Source: Hordeum vulgare subsp. vulgare
Lineage: Eukaryota; Streptophyta; Magnoliopsida; Poales; Poaceae
Length of the DNA: 64,000 bases
Assembly (NCBI RefSeq): GCF_904849725.1
Contig: NC_058518.1
Location: 15,086,147-15,150,146, forward strand
Direction: 5' to 3'
Under the pieces are notes generated by a model. That model saw only the letters and a list, made by a program, of their open reading frames with translations, was not told the DNA's origin and searched no databases. Positions 33,410 to 45,920 of this stretch are shown here, piece by piece. The first letter of the stretch is position 1; the number at the start of each line of letters is the position of its first letter. Both the position numbers and the translations under genes were made by a program.

Positions 33410-34959
33410 TGCTACCTCTTGAGCTTGCGTTGGTTTTCCCTTGAAGAGGAAAGGGTGATGCAGCGAAGTAGATAAGTATTTCCCTTAGTTTGTTGAGAAC
33501 CAAGGTATCAGTCTAGTAGGAGGAACAAACAAGACTCCAATAGTAGTACCTACACAAATAATCAAACACTTGCACCCAACGCTATAAAGAGGTTGCCAAT
33601 CCCTTCAGAGTTATTTGCAAGGACGAGATCTGATAGAGATAGATATAAGATATTGATAGATCTGAAAGTAAAACTAAAGTAAATAAATTGAAGCAAAGCA
33701 TTTTTGGTTTATAGATATGAAAATATGATATGGAGAATAGCCCCGAGGGCCATAGGTTTCACTAAAGGCTTTTCTCATAAAGGAAAATAATATGGTGGGT
33801 GAACAAATTACTGTCGAGCAATCGATCGAAAAGCAAATAATTATGAATATATCCAAGGCAATGATTATGCATATAGGCATCATGTCCGTATCAAGTAGAC
33901 CAAAACAATTCTACATCTACTACTATTACTCCACACATCGACCGACTCCTGCCTACATCTAGAGTATTAAGTTCATGAAGAACAGAGTAACGCATTAAGT
34001 AAGATGACATGATGTAGAGGGATAAACTCAAGCAATATGATGAAACCCCCATCTTTTTACCCTTGATGGCAACAATACAATAGGTGCCTCACTACCCCTA
34101 CTGTCACTGGGTGAGGACACCGCAAGATTGAACCCAAAACTAAGCACTTCCCCCATTGCAAGAATTACCAATCTAGTTGGCCAAACCAAACAAGAAATAG
34201 GAAGAGACTTGAAAGATATGAAATCATGCATATCAGAATTCAGAAGAGACTCAAATAATATTCATGGATAATCTGAACATAAACTCACAATTCATCGGAT
34301 CTCAACAAACACACCGCAAAAGAGTATTACATCGGATAGATCTCCATGAAGATCGTGAAGAACATGGTATTGAAGATCAAAGAGAGTGAAGAAGCCATCT
34401 AGCTACTAGCTATGGACCCGTAGGTCTGTGGTGAACTACTCACACATCATCGGAGGGCTAATGGAGTTGATGTAGATGCCATCCGTGATCAATTCCCTCT
34501 CCGGTAGATTACCGGAAAAGACTCCCAGATTGGATCTCTCAGGAACAGAGGCTCTCGGCGGCGTAAAAGTATTCTCGTTTTTCTTTTTGGCGTTTCTGGA
34601 ATATTTGGGATTTTATAGGCCAAGAATTAGGGTTAGGAGACCCGCATAGGGCCCACAAGCCAGGGGGCGCGGCTTGTGGCCTCCCGGCAACTACCTTGCC
34701 CCCTACTCCAAGTCTGCTGCGTGTCTTCTGGTCCAGTAAAAATATTTTCGAAGATTTTATTCCGTTTGGACTCCGTTTAATATTCCTTATCTGCAATATT
34801 CAAAAACGTGGAAACAACATAAACTCGCACTAGGATCTAGATTAATAGGTTAGTACCTAAAATAATAAAACAACATATAAATGCATATAAAACATCCAAA
34901 ACATATAATATAATAGCATGGAACAATAAAAAATTACAGATACGTTGGAGACGTATCAG
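33410..34959 (-). repeat. Gypsy 5' LTR (about 1550 bp)
   Basis: On the minus strand it begins TGATACGTCTCCAACGTATC at 34959 and ends GAGGTAGCA at about 33410, followed by a short spacer and the primer site. The TGATACGTCTCC start is typical of several Triticeae gypsy families (Fatima/Sabrina/WHAM-like); I cannot choose between them. No matching 3' LTR lies in the window. Its outer end abuts the split Angela-type LTR at 34960. Confidence 0.8.
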
Positions 34960-34987
34960 TGCCAAAAGCCTCTCTCACCTCCACTAT
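34960..34987 (-). mobile_element. Angela-type LTR, small part left of the Harbinger insertion
   Basis: GTGCCAAAAGCCTCTCTCACC followed by TCCACTAT joins logically to TATATATAGGAGGAGG at 45921. This matches the order CCTCTAGTATATATAGGAGG in the related LTR at 31118. The rest of the LTR 3' part is missing to the left, where the gypsy LTR begins. Confidence 0.6.
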
Positions 34988-35101
34988 GGTGGCCTTTGTT
35001 TGGGCTTTAGCTATTGATTCCCAGATTCTAGCTCCTCCAGAATCAGATTCTGAAACAAACAACAGATTCACATCACAGCTACGTAGAATCGATTCCTAAA
35101 A

Positions 35102-36650
35102 ATGCACTACACGCAGCCGGAAGCTAGAATCAGCGAAATCGCTGATTCCCGAGCTGCCACTTACCCCATTCCAAATACAGGCACTCTTCTCGCCGTTATT
35201 ACGATGGATATGCCACCGCAGCCCAAACTCATCTCTCCATCGAAACAGCTCGCATTCATTCTGGGACAGAGGCTTTCGTTCGTCTCTAGGTTTCCGTCGT
35301 CACCGTCGCCGCCACCGCCGCCACCGCCGCCATCGTCGGGTCGTCGCCACCCCGTCGTGTGGATCTGGCCCCTCCGCCGTCCACCAAGATGCGCCCGCCC
35401 CGTCGCCGGCCCGGTCGCCACCAGCTGCGCCCGCCCCGTCGCCGGCCCGGTCGCCTCCAGCTGCGCCCGCCCCGTCGCCTGCAGCTGCGCCCGCCCCGTT
35501 GCCCCAAGCGCGCCCGCCCCGTCGTCGGCCCCTCTGTCGTCCCGTCTCCAGCTCCGACCCCGTCGCCCCAAGCCTCCAGCTGCGCCCTCCCTGTCGCCGG
35601 CTCCTGCTGCATCGCTGCCCCCATCCCCATCAGAACAAGGTAAACAGGGAATATTATTATTAACATATGATTGTTTCATGGTCTGTTTCATGCGTTTATT
35701 TCCTGAGCATGCCTGTGTTGTGCCATATGATTGTTCCAATTGATAGAATATGCATCTTGTTAACATTATTTGCATGCTGATTATTTATAGATGTCAAAAG
35801 CCAATTGGAGTTCAGAAATGACCACGAGTTTTTGTAAACTCGCTGCCAATTGCGAGATTTGCGCCTCACTTTGATGGTTGCATAGGTGCAATTGATGGGT
35901 CGCATATTCCTGTAATAGTACCAAATGATGAGATCGTCAACCATGTTGGTCGACATGGATATCCAACACAGAATATCATGGCAGTGTGTGACTTTGACAT
36001 GAGATTCACTTCTATTGTTGTGGGATGGCCAGGGTCAGCACATGACACAAGGATATTCAGAGATACTTTGGTGAAGTATGCAGATAGGTTTCCACATCCA
36101 CCTATAGGTATCCACTTCATTTACATGTGCATAAAAATATCGTTTTATTTACCTTGTTGATCCCTTGTTGTGATGAATATTACTTTGTGCAGGGAGGTAC
36201 TATCTTGTTGACTCGGGTTATCCCAATTGTGATGGATATTTAGCTCCATACAAAGGGAAAAAGTACCATGTGCCAGAATTTCGTCAAGGTCTCCCACCAA
36301 ATGGAAAGAAGGAAACATTTAACTTTGCACATTCATCTCTACGCAATGTTATTGAGCGTTCATTTGGTGTCTTGAAGATGAAATGGTGTATTTTACAAAA
36401 TATGCCAAGTTACTCTCCTGAGAAGCAAGCTCGAATCATCATTGCATGCATGACACTTCATAATTGCATTAGAGAAAGCAATTTGAGAGACTTGGAGTTT
36501 GACAAATGTGATCATGATGAGAACTACATGCCAGGGAATTTACATCCCCTACCCATAGGACATGTATCGAACATTGTGGTTGGTGATGATGCGACCATGA
36601 AAATAACTTGTGATGCGATTGCTGATGGATTGATGGCGGATCAAGTATAG
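35102..36650 (+). pseudogene. Harbinger transposase (DDE_Tnp_4 type), degraded
   Basis: The DDE part reads GAIDGSHIPV (first Asp, 35894), GWPGSAHDTRIF (second Asp) and RNVIERSFGVLKMKW (Glu), with the conserved IIACMTLHNCIRES after it. A GT-AG intron (36108-36192) fits in phase 1 between exons ending at 36107 and starting at 36193; the stop is at 36648-36650. Upstream, a proline-rich frame (35102-35639) precedes an intron to 35790. However, the helix-turn-helix region expected before the DDE domain is nearly absent, and a one-base shift near 35830 is needed to stay in frame. The copy is probably inactive. The product would bind and cut Harbinger ends in the nucleus. Confidence 0.75.
35380..35570. 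repeat. GC-rich minisatellite, core GCGCCCGCCCCGTCGCC
   Basis: Units of about 18-36 bp built from TGCGCCCGCCCCGTCGCCGG and CCCGGTCGCC repeat five to six times. They give RPVAGPVA-like repeats on the plus strand and a Gly/Arg-rich frame on the minus strand. The minus-strand 204-codon frame here is a shadow. Confidence 0.8.
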
Positions 36651-36692
36651 TTTCACATATTACTTGATGAGACTTTGATGAATGGTGAATAT

Positions 36693-38514
36693 TGTTGGGG
36701 AACGTCGCATGGGAAACAAAAATTTTCCTACGCGCACGAAGACCTATCATGGTGATGTCCATCTACGAGAGGGGATGAGTGATCTACGTACCCTTGTAGA
36801 TCGTACAGCAGAAGCGTTAGAGAACGCGGTTGATGTAGTGGAACGTCCTCACGTCCCTTGATCCGCCCCGCGAACAATCCCGCGATCAGTCCCACGATCT
36901 AGTACCGAACGGACGGCACCTCCGCGTTCAACACACGTACAGCTCGACGATGATCTCGGCCTTCTTGATCCAGCAAGAGAGACGGAGAGGTAGAAGAGTT
37001 CTCCGGCAGCGTGACGGCGCTCCGGAGGTTGGTGATGACCTTATCTCAGCAGGGCTCCGTCCGAGCTCCGCAGAAACGCGATATAGAGGAAAAACCGTGG
37101 AGGTATGTGGTTGGGCTGCCGTGGAAAAGTCGTCTCAAATCAGCCCTAAAACCTCCGTATATATAGGTGGGAGGGAGGGGACCTTGCCTTGGGGCTCAAG
37201 GAGCCCCAAGGGGGTCGGCTGAGTCCAAGGGGGAGGACTCTCCCCCCCCAAACCGAGTTGGACTAGGTTTGGTGGGAGGGAGTCCCCCTTCCTTCCCACC
37301 TCCTCCCTTTTTTTTCCTTTCTCTCTTGATTTTTTTCTCCTTGGCGCATAGGGCACTTGTGGGCAGTCCCACCAGCCCACTAAGGGATGGTGTGTCTCCC
37401 CAAAAGCCTATGGGCTTCCCCGGGGTGGGTTGCCCCCCCGGTGAACTCCCGGAACCCATTCGTCATTCCCGGTACATTCCCGGTAACTCCGAAAACCTTC
37501 CGGTAATCAAATGAGGTCATCCTATATATCAATCTTCATTTCCGGACCATTCCGGAAACCCTCGTGACGTCCGTGATCTCATCCGGGACTCCGAACAACA
37601 TTCGGTAACCAACCATATAACTCAAATACGCATAAAAAAACGCCGAACCTTAAGTGTGCAGACCCTGCGGGTTCGAGAACTATGTAGACATGACCCGAGA
37701 GACTCCTCGGTCAATATCCAATAGAGGGACCTGGATGCCCATATTGGATCCTACATATTCTACGAAGATCTTATCGTTTGAAGCTCAGTGCCAAGGATTC
37801 GTATAATCCCGTATGTCATTCCCTTTGTCCTTCGGTATGTTACTTGCCCGAGATTCGATCGTCAGTATCCGCATACCTATTTCAATCTCGTTTACCGGCA
37901 AGTCTCTTTACTCGTTCCGTAATACAAGATCCCGCAACTTACATTAAGTTACATTGCTTGCAAGGCTTGTGTGTGATGTTGTATTACCGAGTGGGCCCCG
38001 GGATACCTCTCCGTCACACGGAGTGACAAATCCCAGTCTTGATCCATACTAACTCAACTAACACCTTCGGAGATACCTGTAGAGCATCTTTATAGTCACC
38101 CAGTTACGTTGCGACGTTTGATACACATAAAGCATTCCTCCGGTGTCAGTGAGTTATATGATCTCATGGTCATAGGAACAAATACTTGACACGCAGAAAA
38201 CAGTAGCAACAAAATGACACGATCAACATGCTATGTCTATTAGTTTGGGTCTAGTCCATCACGTGATTCTCCCAATGACGTGATCCAGTTATCAAGCAAC
38301 AACACCTTGTTCATAATCAGAAGACACTGACTATCATTGATCAACTGGCTAGCCAACTAGAGGCATGCTAGGGACGGTGTTTTGTCTATGTATCCACACA
38401 TGTAAATGAGTCTTCATTCAATACAATTATAGCATGGATAATAAACTATTATCTTGATACAGGAATTATAATAATAACTATATTTATTATTGCCTCTAGG
38501 GCATAATTCCAACA
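36693..38514 (-). repeat. 3' LTR of the Angela/WIS-type Copia
   Basis: 1822 bp. The plus-strand view runs from TGTTGGGGAACGTCGCATGG to GGCATAATTCCAACA. A minus-strand CTATATATACGG box (near 37157-37166) is the likely promoter TATA. It carries an extra AGGAGCCCCAAG block (near 37199) not present in the other LTR. Confidence 0.93.
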
Positions 38515-38566
38515 GTCTCCCACTTGCACTAGAGTCAATAATCTAGCCCTCACATCACCATGTGAA

Positions 38567-41500
38567 TTACATTGTAATAAATCTAACACCCATACAGTTC
38601 TGGTGTTGATCATGCTTTGGCCGTGGAAGAGGTTTAGTCAGCGGGTCTGCTACATTCAGATCCGTGTGCACTTTGCATATATTCACGTCCTCTCCCTCGA
38701 CGTAGTCGCGGATGAGGTTGAAGCGTCGTTTGATGTGTCTGGTCTTCTTATGAAACCGTGGTTCCTTTGCTAAGGCAATGGCACTAGTGTTATCACAGAA
38801 CAAGGTTATTGGATTCAGTGCGCTTGGCACCACTCCAAGATCCGTCATGAACTGCTTCATCCAGACACCCTCCTTAGCTGCCTCCGAGGCAGCCATGTAC
38901 TCTGCTTCACTTGTAGAATCTGCTACGACGCTTTGCTTGGAACTGCACCAGCTTACTGCACCCCCATTAAGAATAAATACGTATCCGGTTTGCGACTTAG
39001 AGTCGTCCGGATCTGTGTCAAAGCTTGCATCGACGTAACCTTTTACGGCGAGCTCTTCGTCACCTCCATACACGAGAAACATCTCCTTAGTCCTTTTCAG
39101 GTACTTCAGGATATTCTTGACCGCTGTCCAGTGATCCACTCCTGGATTACTCTGGAACCTACTTGCCATACTTATGGCTAGGCTAACATCCGGTCTAGTG
39201 CACAACATCGCATACATGATAGAACCTATGGCTGAAGCATAGGGGACGGAGCGCATATGCTCTCTATCTTCATCAGTTGCTGGGCACTGAGTCTTCCTCA
39301 ATCTCGTACCTTGTAGAACTGACAAGAACCCTTTCTTGGACTGTTCCATTTTGAACCTCTTCAAAACTTTATCAAGGTATGTGCTTTGTGAAAGTCCTAT
39401 CAGGCGTTTTGATCTATCCCTATAGATCTTAATGCCTAGAATGTAAGCAGCTTCTCCTAGGTCCTTCATAGAGAAACTTTTATTCAAGTAATATTTTACG
39501 CTCTCTAAAAACTCCACGTTGTTTCCAATCAGCAATATGTCATCCACATATAATATTAGAAACGCCACAGAGCTCCCACTCACTTTCTTGTAAATACAAG
39601 ATTCTCCAACCACTTGTATAAACCCAAATGCTTTGATCACCTCATCAAAGCGTTTGTTCCAACTCCGAGATGCTTACACCAGTCCATAAATGGATCGCTG
39701 GAGCTTGCACACTTTGTTAGCATTCTTAGGATCGACAAAACCTTCGGGTTGTATCATATACAACTCTTCCTTAAGGAAACCGTTAAGGAACGCCGTTTTG
39801 ACATCCATCTGCCAGATTTCATAATCGAAAAATGCAGCTATTGCTAGCATGATTCTGACGGACTTAAGCATTGCTACGGGTGAGAATGTCTCATCGTAGT
39901 CAATTCCTTGAACTTGTGAAAAACCCTTTGCCACAAGTCGAGCTTTATAAACGGTCACATTACCGTCAGCGTCCGTCTTCCTCTTAAAGATCCATTTGTT
40001 CTGAATAGCCTTGCGGCCCTCAGGTAGTACCTCCAAAGTCCACACTTTGTTTTCATACATGGATCCTATCTCGGACTTCATGGCTTCAAGCCATTTGTTG
40101 GAATCTGGGCCCACCATTGCTTCTTCATAATTTGCAGGCTCATTGTTGTCTAACAACATGATTGACAAGACGGGATTACCGTACCACTCTGGAGCAGCAC
40201 GTGGTCTCGTCGACCTGCGTGGTTCGACAGAAACTTGAACTGGAGTTTCATGATCATCATCATTAACTTCCTCCTCAACCGGCGTCGCAATGACAGGGGT
40301 TTCCCCTTGCCCTGCGCCACCATCCAGAGGGATGAGAGGTTCGACAACCTCGTCAAGTTCTATCTTCCTCCCACTCAATTCTCTCGAGAGAAACTCCTTC
40401 TCGAGAAAAGCTCTGTTTTTAGCAACAAACACTTTGCCCTCGGATTTGAGATAGAAGGTGTACCCAACTGTTTCTTTTGGGTAACCTATGAAGACGCACC
40501 TTTCCGCTTTGGGTTCCAGCTTTTCAGGCTGAAGCTTTTTGACATAAGCATCACATCCCCAAACTTTAAGAAACAACAACTTTGGCCTTTTGTCATACCA
40601 CAGTTCGTATGGTGTCATCTCAACGGTTTTTGATGGTGCCCTATTTAAAGTGAATGCAACTGTTTCTAATGCATAGCCCCAAAAAGATAACGGCAAATCA
40701 GTAAGAGACATCATAGATCGCACCATCTCTAATAGAGTACGATTACGACGTTCGGACACACCATTACGCTGTGGTGTTCCAAGCGGTGTTAACTGTGAAA
40801 CAATTCCACATTGTCTTAAGTGAGCACCAAACTCGAAACTCAGATATTCACCCCCACGATCAGACCGTAGGAACTTGATCTTCTTGTTACGATGATTTTC
40901 CACTTCACTCTGAAATTGCTTGAACATTTCAAATGTCTCAGACTTGTGCTTCATCAAGTAGACATAACCATATCTACTTAAATCGTCAGTGAAGGTGAGA
41001 AAATAACGATATCCGCTGCGTGCCTCCACGCTCATCGGACCACACACATCGGTATGTATGATTTCCAACAAGTCACTTGCACGCTCCATTGTTCCTGAGA
41101 ACGGAGTTTTAGTCATCTTGCCCATGAGGCATGGTTCGCACGTGTCAAGTGAATCAAAGTCAAGTGACTCCAAAAGTCCATCAGCATGGAGTTTCTTCAT
41201 GCGCTTTATACCAATATGACCTAAGCGGCAGTGCCACAAAAATATGGCGCTATCATTGTTAACTCTAACCCTTTTGGTCTCAATGTTATGTATATGCGTA
41301 TCATTATCAAGATTCAATATGAACAATCCTCTCACATTCGGTGCATGACCATAAAAGATGTTACTCATAGAAATAGAACAACCATTATTCTCTGACTTAA
41401 AAGAGTAACCGTCTCGCAATAAACAAGATCCAGATATAATGTTCATGCTCAACGCAGGCACTAAATAACAATGATTTAAGTTCATCACTAATCCTGATGA

Positions 41501-41845
41501 TAACTGAAGTGACACTGTGCCGACGGCGATTGCATCAACCTTGGAACCATTTCCTACGCGCATCGTCACTTCATCTTTCGCCAGCCTTCGTCTATTCCGC
41601 AGTTCCTGTTTTGAGTTGCAAATATGAGCAACAGAACGGGTATCGAATACCCAGGCACTACTACGAGAGCCGGTTAAATACACATCAATAACATGTATAT
41701 CAAATATACCTGATTTTTCTTTGCCCGCCTTCTTATCTGCCAGATACTTGGGGCAATTGCGCTTCCAGTGACCCCATACCCTTGCAATAGAAACACTCCG
41801 TTTCAGGCTTAGGTCCAGCTTTGGGTTTCTTCGTCGGATTGGCAA
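38567..41845 (-). pseudogene. Copia pol: protease, integrase, RT, RNase H (one stop)
   Basis: On the minus strand: the end of the CCHC knuckle (GHWKRNCPKYL), protease (VFDTRSVAHIC), integrase zinc motif (HCRLGH, CEPC), integrase core (IHTDVCGPM, FTDDLSRYGY, SERRNRTLLEMV), and RT (VYKARLVAKGF, VKTAFLNG, YVDDILLIGN). RNase H motifs (SSKQSVVADSTSEAEYM, ADPLTKPLP) end at 38567. An in-frame TAA at 39674-39676 interrupts RT after SIYGLV, and the frame continues unchanged afterwards. The protease site reads D-T-R where Copia proteases have D-T-G or D-S-G. Otherwise the length (about 1090 codons) is full. Confidence 0.93.
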
Positions 41846-42548
41846 CAGGCTTGCCGCTCTTCTTCGAATTGCCCTTCTTGCCTTTGCCGTTTCTCTTGAA
41901 ACTAGTGGTCTTGCTCACCATCAACACTTGATGCTCTTTACGGAGTTCAGACTCTGCGACTTTCAGCATCGCAAACAACTCGCCGGGAGACTTGTTCATC
42001 CCTTGCATGTTGTAGTTCAACACAAAGCCTTTATAGCTTGGCGGCAGTGATTGAAGGATTCTGTCAGTGATAGCCTCTTGCGGGAGTTCAATCCCCAGCT
42101 CAGCTAGACGGTTTGAGTACCCAGACATTTTGAGCACATGTTCACTGACAGACGAGTTTTCCTCCATCTTGCAAGCATAGAATTTATCGGAGGTCTCATA
42201 CCTCTCGATCCGGGCGTTCTTCTGAAAGATAAACTTCAACTCCTGGAACATCTCAAATGCTCCATGACGCTCAAAGTGACGTTGAAGTCCCGGTTCTAAG
42301 CCATACAAGACTGCACATTGAACTATTGAGTAGTCCTCCTTACGTGCTAACCAAGCGTTCTTAACATCCTGATCAGCCGTAGCGGTTGGTTCATCTCCTA
42401 GCGCAGGATTAAGGACATAATCCTTCTTCCCAGCTTGTAAGATTAGCTTAAGATTACGAGCCCAGTCTACAAAGTTGCTTCCATCATCTTTCAACTTAGC
42501 TTTCTCTAGGAACGTATTAAAATTTAGGATGACAGTCGCGTGAGCCAT
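41733..42548 (-). pseudogene. Copia gag, frameshifted at the zinc knuckle
   Basis: The minus-strand frame starts MAHATVILNFNTFLEKAKLK at 42548 and shows the UBN2/Retrotran_gag_2 pattern (WARNLKLILQAGKKDYVL, SEHVLKMSGYSNRLAELG, LPPSYKGFVLNYNMQ). A basic stretch (KRNGKGKKGNSKKSGK) leads into the knuckle CFYCKG. One extra base in the C-run at 41772-41775 shifts the frame inside the knuckle, so gag and pol lie in different frames. The product would form the virus-like particle shell. Confidence 0.9.
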
Positions 42549-43804
42549 GATCTACAACACAAATATATTCAAAGTGGACTTAGACTATGTTCAAGATAAT
42601 TTAGAGTTTAACTTAATCAAATTATTCGCTAAACTCCCACTCAAAAAGTACATCTCTCTAGTCATTTGAGTGGTTCATGATCCACTTACACTAGCTCAAG
42701 TCCGATCATCACGTGAGTTGAGTATAGTTTCAGTGGTAAGCATCCCTATGCTAATCATATCATCTATATGATTCATGATCGACCTTTCGGTCTCATGTGT
42801 TCCGAGGCCATGTCTGCACATGCTAGGCTCGTCAAGCTTAACCCGAGTGTTCCGCGTGCGCAACTGTTTTGCACCCGTTGTATGTGAATGTTGAGTCTAT
42901 CACACCCGATCATCACGTGGTGTCTCGAAACGACGAACTGTAGCAACGGTGCACAGTCGGGGAGAACACAATTTCGTCTTGAAATTTTAGTGAGAGATCA
43001 CCTCATAATGCTACCGTCGTTCTAAGCAAAATAAGGTGCATAAAAGGATTAACATCACATGCAATTCATAAGTGACATGATATGGCCATCATCACGTGCT
43101 TCTTGATCTCCATCACCAAAGCACCGGCACGATCTTCTTGTCACCGGCGCCACACCATGATCATCCATCAACGTGTTGCCATCGGGGTTGTCGTGCTACT
43201 CATGCTATCACTACTAAAGCTACATCCTAGCAAAATAGTAAACGCATCTGCAAGCACATATGTTAGTATAAAGACAACCCTATGGCTCCTGCCGGTTGCC
43301 GTACCATCGACGTGCAAGTCGATATTTCTATTACAACATGATCATCTCATACATCCAATATATCACATCACATCATTGGCCATATCACATCACAAGCATA
43401 CCCTGCAAAAACAAGTTAGACGTCCTCTAATTTTGTTGTTGCATGTTTTACGTGGTGACCATGGGTATCTAGTAGGATCGCATCTTACTTACGCAAACAC
43501 CACAACGGAGATATATGAGTTGCTATTTAACCTCATCCAAGGACCTCCTCGGTCAAATCCGATTCAACTAAAGTTGGAGAAACCGACACTTGCCAGTCAT
43601 CTTTGAGCAACGGGGTTACTCGTAACGATGAAACCAGTCTCTCGTAAGCGTACGAGTAATGTCGGTCCAAGCCGCTTCAATCCAACAATACCGCGGAATC
43701 AAGAAAAGACTAAGGAGGGCAGCAAAACGCACATCACCGCCCACAAAAACTTTTGTGTTCTACTCGAGAAGACATCTACGCATGAACCTAGCTCATGATG
43801 CCAC
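42549..43804 (-). other. Copia leader with primer-binding site
   Basis: Untranslated leader between the right LTR and gag. The sequence next to the LTR on the minus strand is GTGGCATCATGAGC, a variant of the usual TGGTATCAGAGC primer site. Plus-strand frames at 43082-43606 and 43659-44105 run across the leader and LTR boundary and are shadows. Confidence 0.65.
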
Positions 43805-45620
43805 TGTTGGGGAACGTCGCATGGGAAACAAAAATTTTCCTACGCGCACGAAGACCTATCATGGTGATGTCCATCTACGAGAGGGGATGAGTGATCTACG
43901 TACCCTTGTAGATCGTACAGCAGAAGCATTAGAGAACGCGGTTGATGTAGTGGAACGTCCTCACGTCCCTCGATCCACCCCGCGAACAATCCCGCGATCA
44001 GTCCCACGATCTAGTACCGAACGGACGGCACCTCCGCGTTCAGCACACGTACAGCTCGACGATGATCTCGGCCTTCTTGATCCAGCAAGAGAGACGGAGA
44101 GGTAGAAGAGTTCTCCGGCAGCGTGACGGCGCTCTGGAGGTTGGTGATGACCTTGTCTCAGCAGGGCTCCGCCCGAGCTCCGCAGAAACGCGATCTAGAG
44201 GAAAAACCGTGGAGGTATGTGGTCGAGCTGTCGTGGAAAAGTCGTCTCAAATCAGCCCTAAAACCTCCATATATATAGGTGGGAGGGAGGGGACCTTGCC
44301 TTGGGGCTCAAGGGGGTCGGCCGAGTCCAAGGGGGAGGACTCTCCCCCCCCCCCAAACCGAGTTGGACTAGGTTTGGTGGGAGGGAGTCCCCCTTCCTTC
44401 CCACCTCCTCCCTTTTTTGTTTCTTTCTCTCTTGATTTTCTTCTCCTTGGCGCATAGGGCACTTGTGGGCTGTCCCACCAGCCCACTAAGGGCTGGTGTG
44501 TCTCCCCAAAAGCCTATGGGCTTCCCCGGGGTGGGTTGCCCCCCCGGTGAACTCCCGGAACCCATTCGTCATTCCCGGTACATTCCCGGTAACTCCAAAA
44601 ACCTTCCAGTAATCAAATGAGGTCATCCTATATATCAATCTTCGTTTCCGGACCATTCCGGAAACCCTCGTGACGTCCGTGATCTCATCCGGGACTCCGA
44701 ACAACATTCGGTAACCAACCATATAACTCAAATACGCATAAAACAACGTCGAACCTTAAGTGTGCAGACCCTGCGGGTTCGAGAACTATGTAGACATGAC
44801 CCGAGAGACTCCTCGGTCAATATCCAATAGCGGGACCTGGATGCCCATATTGGATCCTACATATTCTACGAAGATCTTATCGTTTGAAGCTCAGTGCCAA
44901 GGATTCGTATAATCCCGTATGTCATTCCCTTTGTCCTTCGGTATGTTACTTGCCCGAGATTCGATCGTCAGTATCCGCATACCTATTTCAATCTCGTTTA
45001 CCGGCAAGTCTCTTTACTCGTTCCGTAATACAAGATCCCGCAACTTACATTAAGTTACATTGCTTGCAAGGCTTGTGTGTGATGTTGTATTACCGAGTGG
45101 GCCCCGGGATACCTCTCCGTCACACGGAGTGACAAATCCCAGTCTTGATCCATACTAACTCAACTAACACCTTCGGAGATACCTGTAGAGCATCTTTATA
45201 GTCACCCAGTTACGTTGCGACGTTTGATACACATAAAGCATTCCTCCGGTGTCAGTGAGTTATATGATCTCATGGTCATAGGAACAAATACTTGACACGC
45301 AGAAAACAGTAGCAACAAAATGACACGATCAACATGCTATGTCTATTAGTTTGGGTCTAGTCCATCACGTGATTCTCCCAATGACGTGATCCAGTTATCA
45401 AGCAACAACACCTTGTTCATAATCAGAAGACACTGACTATCATTGATCAACTGGCTAGCCAACTAGAGGCATGCTAGGGACGGTGTTTTGTCTATGTATC
45501 CACACATGTAAATGAGTCTTCATTCAATACAATTATAGCATGGATAATAAACTATTATCTTGATACAGGAATTATAATAATAACTATATTTATTATTGCC
45601 TCTAGGGCATAATTCCAACA
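43805..45620 (-). repeat. 5' LTR of the Angela/WIS-type Copia
   Basis: 1816 bp with the same ends as 36693-38514. It lacks the 12-bp AGGAGCCCCAAG block and differs at about 20 bases by eye. The likely TATA is on the minus strand near 44270-44279. Confidence 0.93.
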
Positions 45621-45920
45621 AATATTTTGGATGATATGTGTACGTATGTAAGACTATGGTTACTGCATATTTTTAATATATTGTGTTTTTGTGCTAATTC
45701 ACACTTCATCAAGTCAAAACGGATAAAATGCAGTTAATCTACATATATGCAGTCGAGGGCGTTACTGACATTTCACAACAGCCACAACTCCTAAAGCTGA
45801 CACACAATAGAGTAAACAAACAACCAGATTCTGATTCTCAGGAATCCGGAGCCACAACTGATTCTCAGGAATCCCTAGCAAAGTGATTCTTAGGAATCTG
45901 TAGCCCAAACAAAGGGGCCC

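Larger units (their letters stand above)
36693..45620 (-). mobile_element. Near-intact Copia retrotransposon of Angela/WIS/BARE type (8928 bp)
   Basis: The LTRs are 36693-38514 and 43805-45620. Target duplications AATAT lie at 36688-36692 and 45621-45625, inside the Harbinger. The element reads on the minus strand: 5' LTR at right, a TGGCATCATGAGC primer-site-like sequence at 43791-43804, gag from 42548, pol to 38567, and a purine tract AAGTGGGAGAC beside the left LTR. By eye the LTRs differ at about 20 positions plus a 12-bp gap, about 1%. That makes this younger than the Copia at 11226. The differences lie in the half nearest the LTR's GC-rich end; the last 780 bases look identical. Confidence 0.95.
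34988..45920 (+). mobile_element. Harbinger DNA transposon (about 2.0 kb without its nested Copia)
   Basis: The ends GGTGGCCTTTGTTTGGGCT and, as reverse complement of the right end, GGGCCCCTTTGTTTGGGCT form 19-bp inverted repeats with 2 mismatches. TAT lies on both sides (34985-34987 and 45921-45923), a 3-bp target duplication as for PIF/Harbinger. Sub-terminal GATTCTCAGGAATC-like repeats cluster at the right end (45830-45900) and related GATTCC/AGATTC words at the left. Removing the Copia element 36693-45620 and one TSD copy leaves about 2000 bp. That is enough for a transposase gene but not for the usual second Myb-like gene. Confidence 0.85.

Noticed and set aside
35161..35775. 204-codon minus-strand Gly/Arg-rich ORF
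   Set aside because: Translation of a GC-rich minisatellite in the Harbinger element.
43082..44105. Plus-strand ORFs of 174 and 148 codons
   Set aside because: They lie in the Copia leader and LTR, antisense to the element.
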